From the NCBI RefSeq assembly GCF_009856355.1, contig NZ_WMEW01000001.1, forward strand, positions 186,001-250,000: a stretch of 64,000 bases of DNA. The letters are read 5' to 3'. Position numbers and translations under genes: made by a program. The stretch comes from Halobacillus litoralis. Lineage in GTDB: Bacteria; Bacillota; Bacilli; Bacillales; Halobacillaceae. Positions 16,263 through 25,051 of this stretch are shown here, piece after piece (position 1 is the first letter of the stretch; each line of letters begins with the position of its first letter). Under the pieces are notes generated by a model, which worked only from the letters and a program-made list of their open reading frames with translations, had not been told where the DNA came from and did not search any database.

Positions 16263-16570
16263 CAGCTTGTATAAACACCCAGTGTTTTTCCAGGAGCTGC
16301 TACCATTCATACAACGTATCTCAAGATTACAACCTTCCTATCGTGTTGGATTGTCAACGTCTGCCCACGCACGTGAATAGACCATTGGTAAGAATAGGAG
16401 GAGGACCTTTTTTGATTTAGAGCAGTCACGTGGAGTGTTCGGTGGTGACGCCTGCGGGAACAGCACGGGTCGAAGATCCACTTGGGCAGGCGGTCTTCCT
16501 GACCAAGTGGATCTTCGACCCGTGCCCGCGGCAGTCATCCACCGATAAGCGAAACGTGGCTTTTAACGCT
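16263..16570 (+). repeat. Terminator-associated repeat, copy 4 (diverged)
   Basis: It begins CAGCTTGTA directly after a GGCAGC / GCTGCC hairpin at 16239-16259, has an AAACAC / GTGTTT hairpin plus T-run, and ends in the same CCACCGATAAGCG block as the others. Together with copy 2 it fills the 930-base gap between the lipoprotein gene and the 16639 gene; nothing else is seen there. Confidence 0.6.
16464..16524. repeat. 22-bp perfect inverted repeat (cruciform) inside the repeat
   Basis: Arms 16464-16485 and 16503-16524 are exact complements (CACGGGTCGAAG and on), with a 17-base loop. Outer blocks CGGTGG / CCACCG and GCCTGCGGG / CCCGCGGC extend the symmetry to about 110 bases. A related, inverted version lies at 27880-28010. 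Confidence 0.85.
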
Positions 16571-16604
16571 CCCTCTAATGGAAAGCAGCTGCTTTTTCCA
16601 CAGT

Positions 16605-16638
16605 AGGAAAGGCAGCTCTTCCATGAGCTGCCTTTCCT
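16605..16638 (-). terminator. Terminator of the glucosylglycerate operon
   Basis: A 14-bp stem (AGGAAAGGCAGCTC and its complement) with a 6-base loop directly abuts the stop codon at 16639. The T-run is short. Confidence 0.65.
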
Positions 16639-17178
16639 TTACCCCATATTCACTTCATCGTGTCCACAAACATAGCTCAACACCGTATCTTTAATCGGAA
16701 CATCCACTTTCCCGTTCAATCCATCCAGAGCCAGCACATCGTAGCCTTTTCCGTCTTTGATATAACCGAGCCAGTACGGCACATAGACGACAAAACGGTT
16801 CACAATCTCCACCTTGATTTTCTCGCGCCGCTTTTCCTTCGAGAACATTTCCCAGTACAGCACTTCACGAGCTTTCTGCTTCGACACTTCTCCCTGCACC
16901 GGCCAGAAGCTCCGGCTGCTTTCTTCCAAAGGAAGATCCACGGGTAAGATCGCACTCATGCGGCTTAACGGCTCGATTGCCATCCGGCCCTCCAGACCGT
17001 CGGGCAGCGAGTGAGTGACCGCTTTATAATCAAAGCAGTAAAAGGGAATGTACACCTGCTCCATGGAGGTCAGCTGCTTCGTTTTCCTGAGCTTCTTCCA
17101 TAAGCCTGTATGAATCTGCCCGGACATTTTTTGGACGGCTTCTTCTTTTTCAATGACAGGTTGAAGATAGTGAGTCAT
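16639..17178 (-). CDS. Unknown soluble protein, last gene of the glucosylglycerate operon
   Basis: 179 residues, no signal peptide or membrane segment. Aromatic-rich beta segments include VYIPFYCFDYKAV, VYVPYWLGYIKDGKGYDVLALDG and a central basic helix FSKEKRREKIKVEI. I do not recognise the family. It lies 12 bases after the symporter stop and precedes the operon terminator, so it is co-transcribed with the phosphorylase, kinase and symporter genes. An accessory role in uptake or regulation is possible. Confidence 0.65.
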   Translation of the reverse strand: MTHYLQPVIEKEEAVQKMSGQIHTGLWKKLRKTKQLTSMEQVYIPFYCFDYKAVTHSLPDGLEGRMAIEPLSRMSAILPVDLPLEESSRSFWPVQGEVSKQKAREVLYWEMFSKEKRREKIKVEIVNRFVVYVPYWLGYIKDGKGYDVLALDGLNGKVDVPIKDTVLSYVCGHDEVNMG

Positions 17179-17190
17179 GGATTTTCCTCC

Positions 17191-18816
17191 TTATAAATTC
17201 TGCAGATACATCAGGAACGCAAAGACGACGAAGAAATAAAGGACAAGGTAGATCGGCCATCTTTTCGTTTTCTTCTCTTCTTCCACTTCCTCCACAGAGG
17301 CCGCAGCTTCCGCACGATCCTGCAAGGTTTCCTGAACGTCTTTCTTCGTCCGGTCGATCGTCAGACCTTCCAGCTTTTCCTTTGGAGGCGCTTTCGATAA
17401 GAGGCTGACCGCATAACCGGCCGCAACAGCCACGACAGCACCGACTAGATTGTTGTACAACCAGGATATTTCCGCAAAAACGTTCACCGCCCACACTGCA
17501 AGCATTCCGGCAATGACACCGGCAAAGGCACCTGTTCCGTTGACACGCTTAATGAAGATCGCCAGGATGAAAACCCCGAGCAGTGCACCGTAGAAGTAGG
17601 AACCAATCTGGTTGACCGCTTCGATCACCGGTCCAAGGTTACCGGCAAAGAAGGCAAAGATCGTTGCATAGATCCCCCAGAACACCGTCGCATAACGGGA
17701 GGCTTTCAAGTAATGCTCTTCAGATTGGTTTTTCTTCATGAATTTGCTGTAAAAGTCACGCACAGATACGGCAGACAAGGAGTTCAGCGCAGAGTCCAGG
17801 CTGGACATCGCTGCAGCGAATACGCCGGCAATGATCAATCCGGAGATACCGACCGGAAGCTCATTCACAACAAAACGCGGGAACAATTCGTTCAAGTTGT
17901 TGATGTTCGGATCTCCTGCGTATTGATAGAAAATGTACAGCAGTACACCAATAAGCAGGAACAACAGCATCTGCGGAATCAACAGGACACCACTCAGCAC
18001 AAGAGACAGCTTACTTTCACGAATCGATTTACTCGTCAGCACACGCTGGATCTGACTTTGATCGGTTCCAAAGTAGGCCGCATGCAGGAAGAAACCACCG
18101 ATCACACCGGCCCAGATGCTGTATTCCACGCTCAGATCTGTAGAGAAATCAATCGATTCCAGCATGCCGGTCTGGGACGCTGTCGACATGACCTCTCCCC
18201 ATCCACCGGGAACATCCTGGAAGATGATGAAGACACTCAGTCCGGCCCCGATCCAGAGAACGACCATTTGAATGACGTCCGTCCAGATGACGGCACTGAT
18301 ACCGCCGAGGACTGTATAAGAAACGGCGATTACGGCCATGAGGATGATCATAATATTGACGTCGATCCCAGTAATGACCGACAACACAAGCGCGGGCGCA
18401 TACAAGACAACCCCTGTCGCCAGACCACGGGCAATCAGAAACAGCCCGGCGGTTAATGTACGCGTTTTCACATCAAACCGGCGTTCCAGATATTCATAGG
18501 CCGTATAGACTTCCGTTTTATAGAAAAACGGAACGATCGTCGCAATGAGGAAGGCCATGGCAAGCGGCACGTTAATGAACGTGATGATCCGCGTCAGCCC
18601 TCCGTCATAGCCCCATCCCGGGGCCCCGATAAACGTGATGGCACTGGCCTGAGTCGCCATGACCGACAGACCGATGGCCCACCACGGGATGCTTCTTCCG
18701 CCAAGGAAATAGTCTTTTGTCGACTTCTGGTTCTTCCCGAAAGCTGCTCCGATAAAAGCGGTTCCAAGTACATATACGACAAAAATGATGTAATCAATGA
18801 CTGTAAAACTGCTCAT
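17191..18816 (-). CDS. Sodium/solute symporter (SSS family), putative glucosylglycerate importer
   Basis: 541-residue Na+-coupled symporter with the LeuT-like SSS layout of about 13 membrane segments. Seen are GGRSIPWWAIGLSVMATQASA (broken TM1 Na+-site region), YTAYEYLERRFD, the IWTDVIQMVVLW segment and AAMSSLDSALNSLS (TM8 Na+ site). The C-terminus carries a charged linker (EAAASVEEVEEEKKTKR) and one extra membrane helix. It overlaps the glycerate kinase stop by ATGA. Being between glycerate kinase and the operon end, the natural cargo is the phosphorylase substrate, probably glucosylglycerate, though glycerate itself is an alternative. Confidence 0.8.
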   Translation of the reverse strand: MSSFTVIDYIIFVVYVLGTAFIGAAFGKNQKSTKDYFLGGRSIPWWAIGLSVMATQASAITFIGAPGWGYDGGLTRIITFINVPLAMAFLIATIVPFFYKTEVYTAYEYLERRFDVKTRTLTAGLFLIARGLATGVVLYAPALVLSVITGIDVNIMIILMAVIAVSYTVLGGISAVIWTDVIQMVVLWIGAGLSVFIIFQDVPGGWGEVMSTASQTGMLESIDFSTDLSVEYSIWAGVIGGFFLHAAYFGTDQSQIQRVLTSKSIRESKLSLVLSGVLLIPQMLLFLLIGVLLYIFYQYAGDPNINNLNELFPRFVVNELPVGISGLIIAGVFAAAMSSLDSALNSLSAVSVRDFYSKFMKKNQSEEHYLKASRYATVFWGIYATIFAFFAGNLGPVIEAVNQIGSYFYGALLGVFILAIFIKRVNGTGAFAGVIAGMLAVWAVNVFAEISWLYNNLVGAVVAVAAGYAVSLLSKAPPKEKLEGLTIDRTKKDVQETLQDRAEAAASVEEVEEEKKTKRWPIYLVLYFFVVFAFLMYLQNL

Positions 18817-19970
18817 TTTGTCCTCTCCCCATTTCGTTGATCTAACGTATAGACATCCATAAACCGGCGGGCCGCATGCTTCAGCAGCTCAGGCCCTTGT
18901 CCGACAGCGTCCTTTAATGTCATCGGCTTGTCTACAATCGGAAGCACGGCCAGAAGCCCTTCGTTTTCCGCTTCCGACAAGTCTCCTTCCACCATGCCGG
19001 CAAAAGCGACACACGGCACCTGATGCTTTTTCGCAAGTCTCGAAAGACCGATCGGGCCTTTGCCGTAAAGCGACTGGGCATCGACTTTCCCTTCACCGGT
19101 GATCACAAGATCCGCTCCGGCAATCTGCTCCTCCAGCTTCCCGAGTTCTGCAATCATTTCAAAGCCGCTCTCCACATGGTACTCATCAAGCAGGCTGAAT
19201 AAAGAAAAACCGAAGCCTCCAGCCGCACCGCTTCCATGTTTGTCACGGGCGGTCCTTCCGGTATGCTGTTCAATCACCGCTGCATACCTTGCCATGCCTG
19301 CCTCCAGTTCAGCCAGGCACGATTCACCGGCGCCTTTCTGCGGACCGAAAATCGTTACCGCGCCTTCTTTGCCAAGCAGTGGATTGGAAACATCCGAGGC
19401 AATCCGCCATTCCACACCTTTCACCCTCTGCTTGAAGGCATCTGTCTTGACGTCCGCTACACTTCCAAGCTCCCTGCCATTCATGTGCAGCTCATTTCCG
19501 TCCTCATCGACGTACTGAACGCCCAGCGCCTGGAAGAAACCACTCCCGGCATCTACGGTGGCACTTCCGCCAAGACCGAGGATGATCGTTTCCGCTCCTT
19601 TTTCAATTGCCGCTTCTGCCAGTTCCCCGGTTCCGTAGGTAGACGCTTGAAGAGGGTTTCTTTCTGCTTCGTTCAAAAGAGGAAGACCGGAAGCGGAAGC
19701 TGTTTCAATCACAGCCATCCGCTCCTCCGGAATCCATCCATAAGAGGCGGTCATTGTTCTTCCTAATGGATCATGAACGGTTTCTTCTATGAGTTCTCCA
19801 TCAAACATCTGCATCAATGCTTCAACGGTCCCTTCCCCGCCATCCGCCATCGGAATGGATTGAACATCGACCGTGGAACTGCCTGCTTGAAGTCCCTGCT
19901 TCACCGCTTCACAGGCTTCTGCACTGCTCATCGATCCTTTAAAAGAATCGGGCGCTACTATGATTTTCAT
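18813..19970 (-). CDS. Glycerate kinase (GlxK/GK-I family)
   Basis: 385-residue kinase of the glycerate kinase I family, converting D-glycerate to 2-phosphoglycerate. Family signatures are the N-terminal IVAPDSFKGSMSSAEA, IPMADGGEGTVEAL, ILGLGGSATVDAG and VITGEGKVDAQS. ATG at 19970 follows GGGAG; frames are open further upstream only because the phosphorylase gene overlaps. The start overlaps the phosphorylase stop by ATGA and its own stop overlaps the symporter start in the same way, so the three genes are tightly coupled. Confidence 0.92.
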   Translation of the reverse strand: MKIIVAPDSFKGSMSSAEACEAVKQGLQAGSSTVDVQSIPMADGGEGTVEALMQMFDGELIEETVHDPLGRTMTASYGWIPEERMAVIETASASGLPLLNEAERNPLQASTYGTGELAEAAIEKGAETIILGLGGSATVDAGSGFFQALGVQYVDEDGNELHMNGRELGSVADVKTDAFKQRVKGVEWRIASDVSNPLLGKEGAVTIFGPQKGAGESCLAELEAGMARYAAVIEQHTGRTARDKHGSGAAGGFGFSLFSLLDEYHVESGFEMIAELGKLEEQIAGADLVITGEGKVDAQSLYGKGPIGLSRLAKKHQVPCVAFAGMVEGDLSEAENEGLLAVLPIVDKPMTLKDAVGQGPELLKHAARRFMDVYTLDQRNGERTK

Positions 19971-21673
19971 TGTTCTCCCGCCTTCAGCCACAGCGCTCCG
20001 TAAGGCTGGACTGTAATGTTTTCTTCCGTCGAATACGGGACGCCGCTTAAAGCATCCAACAAGGTTCCTGATTTCAATTGGTCCTGAAACTCTTCCGGAT
20101 CTACTTCAACAGTTTCTTCGGATACGTTCACAATCGAAACGAGCTCACCGCCGCGGACGATAGTAAACAACCGGTCATCCAGGAACAATACATCCTGCCT
20201 GGCGTTCGGATGGAAGGCCTTATGCTGTTTGCGACGTTCGATTCTGTCCATTAACGTCGTGAACACCCGGTTTCGCAGCGTTCCTTCCGTATCCAGGTCT
20301 TTCTTGAGCTGGTCCGCCTCCAGCTTCTCCCGGTTGATGGAACGGTTCCTTCCTGTCGCTTCGACTCCTGCTAAGTCATTCAGTGACCCGAGCAGACTAT
20401 GAACATAAATGCCGGGAACACCTTTGACAGAAAGAAGGATCGTCTGCGCAGCAAGGAAACGGTCGACCGCTTCCTGCGGCGCTTCCTCCGGTTTCGTCAA
20501 CGCACTTAAATAGTTGATATTCAGTTCATATGGACTCTTTGTACCGTCTCCATTATCTTTGTAGGAAACGAATCCTCCCTGTTCCTTCGCACGATCAGCA
20601 AGACTCTGTACTTCCCCTTCATTCAATATCCCTTCCACAGGACGGAGTCCGACACCGTCGTGGGATGCCAGGAAATTAAAGAATGATGTGTGGTCACTCG
20701 TGTCTTCCAGGGCATCAGCCCACTCGGATAAATGACGGGCATTTCCAGAAACAAACGAGTGCAGCGTTAATGGAGGCAGCGGGAATTGATAGACCATGTG
20801 CGCTTCATTATGCCCGCTCCCGAAGTAGCTGATGTTATCCTTGTGCGGCACATTGGTTTCCGTAATCACGATCGTACCCGGGGAGATTTCCTCCAGGACG
20901 TGCCGCATCACTTGGACAATCTTGTGCGTTTCCTCAAGGTGGATGCTCGTCGTGCCCAGACGCTTCCACAAGAAGCCGATGGCATCCAGACGCAGATAGC
21001 GCGCTCCGTGCTGAACGTACGCGGCAAGAATTTGAAGCACCTCTGCGAATAACGCCTCACTTTCGTAATTCAAATCAATTTGATCATCACTGAACGTGGT
21101 CCAGACATATTTTGTCCCTTCGTCGTGCTCCACTTTGGTTAACAGCGGAAGAGCTCTTGGACGGACAACGGAACTATAATCAAGCGAAGGATCGGATTCC
21201 ACAAAGTAATCCTGGTATTCCTCTTCCCCTTTTAGGTAATTTTGGAACCAATTACTTTTTCTTGAAATATGATTGATGACCGCATCAAACATCAAGTCAT
21301 AGTCCTCAGACAACTCGTGTATGTTCCCCCAGTCACCAAGCTCCGGGTTGACCTCCATGTAGTCCTGGACAGAAAAGCCGTCATCGGATGTGAACGGGTA
21401 AAACGGAAGAATGTGAACGGAATTGATGGTCTGCCCGACATACTCCTGCAGAAACTGCTTCAGCGTTGTGAGCGGGTTTTCCCCTTCCTGCTTGATGGAA
21501 TCTCCGTACGTAATCAGCATCACATCGCGCTCATCCACCCAGTCCTTCGTCTGGGGCTTCTGCTTATAGGTATCTATAATATCAAGCGTTTTCCGGTAAA
21601 GACGCTCTCCCTTTTCATTTCCATATACGTCATAAAGGTTCTGTTTAATTTGATCGACAGCCGTTTGAGTCAT
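19967..21673 (-). CDS. GH13_18 phosphorylase, probably glucosylglycerate phosphorylase
   Basis: 568-residue retaining alpha-glucan-family enzyme of the sucrose phosphorylase subfamily GH13_18. Nucleophile Asp230 (RYLRLDAIGF), acid/base Glu272 (VITETNVPH) and transition-state His338-Asp339 (LASHDG) are present. The LRLDAIGFLWKRLGT and TETNVPH-NISYFG segments are of the glucosylglycerate phosphorylase type rather than sucrose phosphorylase. It would split glucosylglycerate with phosphate into glucose 1-phosphate and D-glycerate; the adjacent glycerate kinase and CdaR-type regulator fit. ATG at 21671-21673 follows GGAGGGG. Sucrose phosphorylase is the alternative. Cytoplasmic. Confidence 0.82.
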   Translation of the reverse strand: MTQTAVDQIKQNLYDVYGNEKGERLYRKTLDIIDTYKQKPQTKDWVDERDVMLITYGDSIKQEGENPLTTLKQFLQEYVGQTINSVHILPFYPFTSDDGFSVQDYMEVNPELGDWGNIHELSEDYDLMFDAVINHISRKSNWFQNYLKGEEEYQDYFVESDPSLDYSSVVRPRALPLLTKVEHDEGTKYVWTTFSDDQIDLNYESEALFAEVLQILAAYVQHGARYLRLDAIGFLWKRLGTTSIHLEETHKIVQVMRHVLEEISPGTIVITETNVPHKDNISYFGSGHNEAHMVYQFPLPPLTLHSFVSGNARHLSEWADALEDTSDHTSFFNFLASHDGVGLRPVEGILNEGEVQSLADRAKEQGGFVSYKDNGDGTKSPYELNINYLSALTKPEEAPQEAVDRFLAAQTILLSVKGVPGIYVHSLLGSLNDLAGVEATGRNRSINREKLEADQLKKDLDTEGTLRNRVFTTLMDRIERRKQHKAFHPNARQDVLFLDDRLFTIVRGGELVSIVNVSEETVEVDPEEFQDQLKSGTLLDALSGVPYSTEENITVQPYGALWLKAGEQ

Positions 21674-21751
21674 TTTGTCCCCTCCAAAAAATGATGTTAA
21701 CGCTATCATAAGGGAAATGAGGGATGCTTTCCATGTTACAAAGTCCAATAA

Positions 21752-21765
21752 TACAAACGTTTTCA
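21752..21765. promoter_or_regulatory. Candidate cre (CcpA) site
   Basis: On the minus strand TGAAAACGTTTGTA matches 12 of 14 positions of the catabolite-responsive-element consensus. It lies about 80 bases upstream of the phosphorylase start. Confidence 0.4.
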
Positions 21766-21793
21766 CAGATTAATATTGGTACAAAGAACAAAA

Positions 21794-21814
21794 GAAAAGC
21801 TCAATAAGCTTTTC
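21794..21814 (-). terminator. Terminator of the CdaR-type regulator gene
   Basis: GAAAAGCT / AGCTTTTC stem with a 5-base loop and T-rich tail on the minus strand, just past the stop codon. Confidence 0.65.
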
Positions 21815-21816
21815 CT

Positions 21817-23007
21817 TCAGGTGATTTTATGGAAGGCAAGCGCCATCTGCAGTAATGTCGAATCATTGATATCACGGGGGTCATAACCGGTCACGTCCTT
21901 GATTTTTTTCAACCGGTACTGAAGCGTGTTTTTATGAATGTGAAGCACCTCCGAGGTCGCTTTAATCGAACCCTTTTGTTGATAAAATGTCTCCAGGGTA
22001 TGCTGCCAGTCTGGAATGGACCCGAGGTCTTCAGGTTGCAGCTTTCTTATAATAAAATCCCGTCGTACGGATTCGGGCACATCATACATGAGCGACTCCA
22101 CACCCAAATCTTCATAAAAATAAAGCGGTTGATGGTGATCAGAGGCATAGCGGAGCGCACGGTCGGCCTCTTCCACCGACTTCCACATAGCACCGGGGTT
22201 CCGGCACACACTGCCGACACCGGCAGAGCTCTCCTGCTCATACGTCTTCACCAGTGCCTCCTGAATTTCCCGTACCCGTGCGCTTACTCTTTCTTTTTGA
22301 TAGAGCGGATCTTTATGTTCGTTCACAGACAGCAGAATCAAATAGCGGGAACTGCCATCCGGAATCAACACGTGTTCATTGTAGTCTGGGAAGTGGCGGT
22401 GGATCAGTTTCTCCACGTTTCTCCGGTACCGCTGCATCTGCACTTCATCATTGACATCTCCGAGCGGTGATCCCAATTTGTCATACCAGTAATCCTGAAA
22501 ACCGCTGAGCTCCAGCAGCACAGCCACCCGGGGTTTATAAATGTTGATGCCGAACATCCATCCCCTTGTCGCAAACAGCTTTTCATCTTGATACTGATTC
22601 CGGATCCACTCGTTCACAAACGTTTCCCTGGCCTGTGTCTCAAGCTCCACCTGTTCATCCAGGTACGCTTCCTTAATGAGGATTTCCGTCATTTTCTGAA
22701 GCAGTGCGCCCTGCTGGCTCAATTCCTCCGGTTCACCGGTGATCCCAATCACCCCGACGATCTGTTCATGCAGCCGGACAGGAAGGTTGATGCCGGCTTT
22801 TGCTCCTTCATAGGTTTCTTCCGAGGATATGATTAACGTGCGCCCGGTCTCCAGCACTTTGGCTGCGCCCTCGTGAAAATCACCGATCCGCTTTTTATCA
22901 AGACTGGCGATGATTTTCGCCTTTTCATCCATGAAGTTGATATTTTTGTTCATGATCGGTTCCGTTTCCTGAACAATCGATTGAGCTACCTCTCTTGGGA
23001 TGAGCAT
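21817..23007 (-). CDS. CdaR/PucR-family regulator, putative glycerate sensor
   Basis: 396 residues: N-terminal sugar-diacid recognition domain (residues 1-135: VAQSIVQETEPIMNKNINFMD, GINLPVRLHEQIVGVIGITG), a degenerate GGDEF-like middle, and C-terminal HTH_30 (YQQKGSIKATSEVLHIHKN, RLKKIKDVTG). CdaR of E. coli controls glycerate/glucarate genes and responds to D-glycerate. Here the regulator lies upstream of a glycerate-yielding operon, so glycerate is the likely signal. ATG at 23005-23007 follows GAGAGGGG. It has its own terminator, so the two units are transcribed separately. Confidence 0.85.
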   Translation of the reverse strand: MLIPREVAQSIVQETEPIMNKNINFMDEKAKIIASLDKKRIGDFHEGAAKVLETGRTLIISSEETYEGAKAGINLPVRLHEQIVGVIGITGEPEELSQQGALLQKMTEILIKEAYLDEQVELETQARETFVNEWIRNQYQDEKLFATRGWMFGINIYKPRVAVLLELSGFQDYWYDKLGSPLGDVNDEVQMQRYRRNVEKLIHRHFPDYNEHVLIPDGSSRYLILLSVNEHKDPLYQKERVSARVREIQEALVKTYEQESSAGVGSVCRNPGAMWKSVEEADRALRYASDHHQPLYFYEDLGVESLMYDVPESVRRDFIIRKLQPEDLGSIPDWQHTLETFYQQKGSIKATSEVLHIHKNTLQYRLKKIKDVTGYDPRDINDSTLLQMALAFHKIT

Positions 23008-23132
23008 GCCTATTCCCCTCTCCGCCGTACTTCTTGTTATCCATCCTAGCACAGATTTCAGGAAGGAGATGGTCATATTTCCCTCTTCCCGCCTATATAG
23101 TGGTTTTACAATACCCTGGGAGGAATGGTGGA

Positions 23133-23822
23133 ATGACAGAAAATCAAAAACCGGTATTCTATAGAAGGAAGATGTTCTGGATCAACACCGCTGCTGCTTT
23201 GGTTCTAATCCTAACTGCTTTTATGATTGGATCCTACATGAGTACCACTTCATTACATGGAGAAAAGCTGAAGTACGAAGAAATACAGGCAGAAGTAGAA
23301 AAAGTTGAAAAAAGACTCACGCAGAAACAAAGCGAAGGGAAGGATTTAGACAAGGACCTTGAACGCCTCCATGAGAAAAAAGAGGAAACAAATGAACAGC
23401 TGAAAGCCCTGGATAAGGAGAGAAGTGAAGCCGAAGCTTTGGTGGCGGAAAAAGATACCCTCCAGGCAGATATCAAAAAGCTGGAAGAGTCGAAGAAATC
23501 CAAGGACAGTGAATTGGATAAGGTATTAAAGGAAATAGATACGAAAAAGGAAGAGCTCGCCACCGTTACTGGTAAAATCATCGAGTTGAAGGAAGAACCG
23601 AAAACACTCTCCGCCGGATTTTTCACCGTTGGAAAAGACATTCCTGCCGCCCGCTACAAAGTAACCCCGAATGGGAACGGCAATTTCTTTGTGAATGGAG
23701 GAGCTAAAGTGAACGTTATGATTGGAAGTGGAAGCTTCTATGAAAGCGAATATGTCTTCGAGGCGGTGGAAGGCGACGAAATCGAACTGACCACATCTGC
23801 GCATTTTACACCCGTTCAATAG
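23133..23822 (+). CDS. Membrane-anchored coiled-coil protein with C-terminal beta domain
   Basis: 229 residues. A basic start (YRRKMFW) precedes one transmembrane helix (about 16-38). Residues 45-150 form a long charged coiled coil (KVEKRLTQKQSEGKDLDKDL). The C-terminal domain FFTVGKDIPAARYKVTP to FEAVEGDEIELT is a small beta module often found at the end of Firmicutes surface proteins. GGGAGGA precedes the ATG by about 8 bases. The protein is expected outside the membrane; function unknown. A hairpin without a T-run (23827-23862) follows. Confidence 0.65.
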   Translation: MTENQKPVFYRRKMFWINTAAALVLILTAFMIGSYMSTTSLHGEKLKYEEIQAEVEKVEKRLTQKQSEGKDLDKDLERLHEKKEETNEQLKALDKERSEAEALVAEKDTLQADIKKLEESKKSKDSELDKVLKEIDTKKEELATVTGKIIELKEEPKTLSAGFFTVGKDIPAARYKVTPNGNGNFFVNGGAKVNVMIGSGSFYESEYVFEAVEGDEIELTTSAHFTPVQ

Positions 23823-23933
23823 TTTTCCCTCCTGCTTCCATTTATAATAGGAAGCAGGGAGGGTATCTCCTCCCTTCCCCTCCAAGACTCCACACAAATT
23901 TGTCCAACTTTTGAACAGGAAAACGCTTTATTA

Positions 23934-23948
23934 AACATGGAACATGTT
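23934..23948. promoter_or_regulatory. Inverted repeat upstream of ldh
   Basis: AACATG-GAA-CATGTT is a perfect 6-3-6 inverted repeat just ahead of the first Rex box; an additional operator is possible. Confidence 0.35.
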
Positions 23949-23950
23949 AA

Positions 23951-23968
23951 TTGTGAATTATTTCACAA
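23951..23968. promoter_or_regulatory. Rex operator 1
   Basis: TTGTGAATTATTTCACAA matches the Bacillus Rex (NADH/NAD+ sensor) consensus exactly. It lies about 90 bases upstream of the ldh start. Confidence 0.85.
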
Positions 23969-24007
23969 AACCCATTGATTTCGCATTGGAAATATTGCAC
24001 AATATAA

Positions 24008-24025
24008 ATGTGAAATGATTCACAA
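24008..24025. promoter_or_regulatory. Rex operator 2
   Basis: ATGTGAAATGATTCACAA has the TGTGAA-N4-TTCACA core of a Rex box and overlaps the probable -10/transcription start region (TATAAA at 24003-24008). Two operators about one promoter length apart suggest tight repression at low NADH/NAD+. Confidence 0.8.
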
Positions 24026-24046
24026 TAACTTGTTCACTATCCTTAG

Positions 24047-25024
<978 letters not shown>

Positions 25025-25051
25025 ACTGCTTTTGAAAAGAGATGATCTGTC

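Noticed and set aside
17713..18456. 247-codon plus-strand frame opposite the symporter
   Set aside because: Antisense to conserved membrane segments; His/Asp/Arg-rich composition typical of a shadow frame.
19099..19766. Long plus-strand open frames opposite glycerate kinase
   Set aside because: The minus-strand frame is an unmistakable glycerate kinase; the others are antisense shadows of GC-rich codons.
19967..21673. Sucrose phosphorylase
   Set aside because: The acid/base region TETNVPH and the adjacent glycerate kinase favour glucosylglycerate; only an assay would decide.
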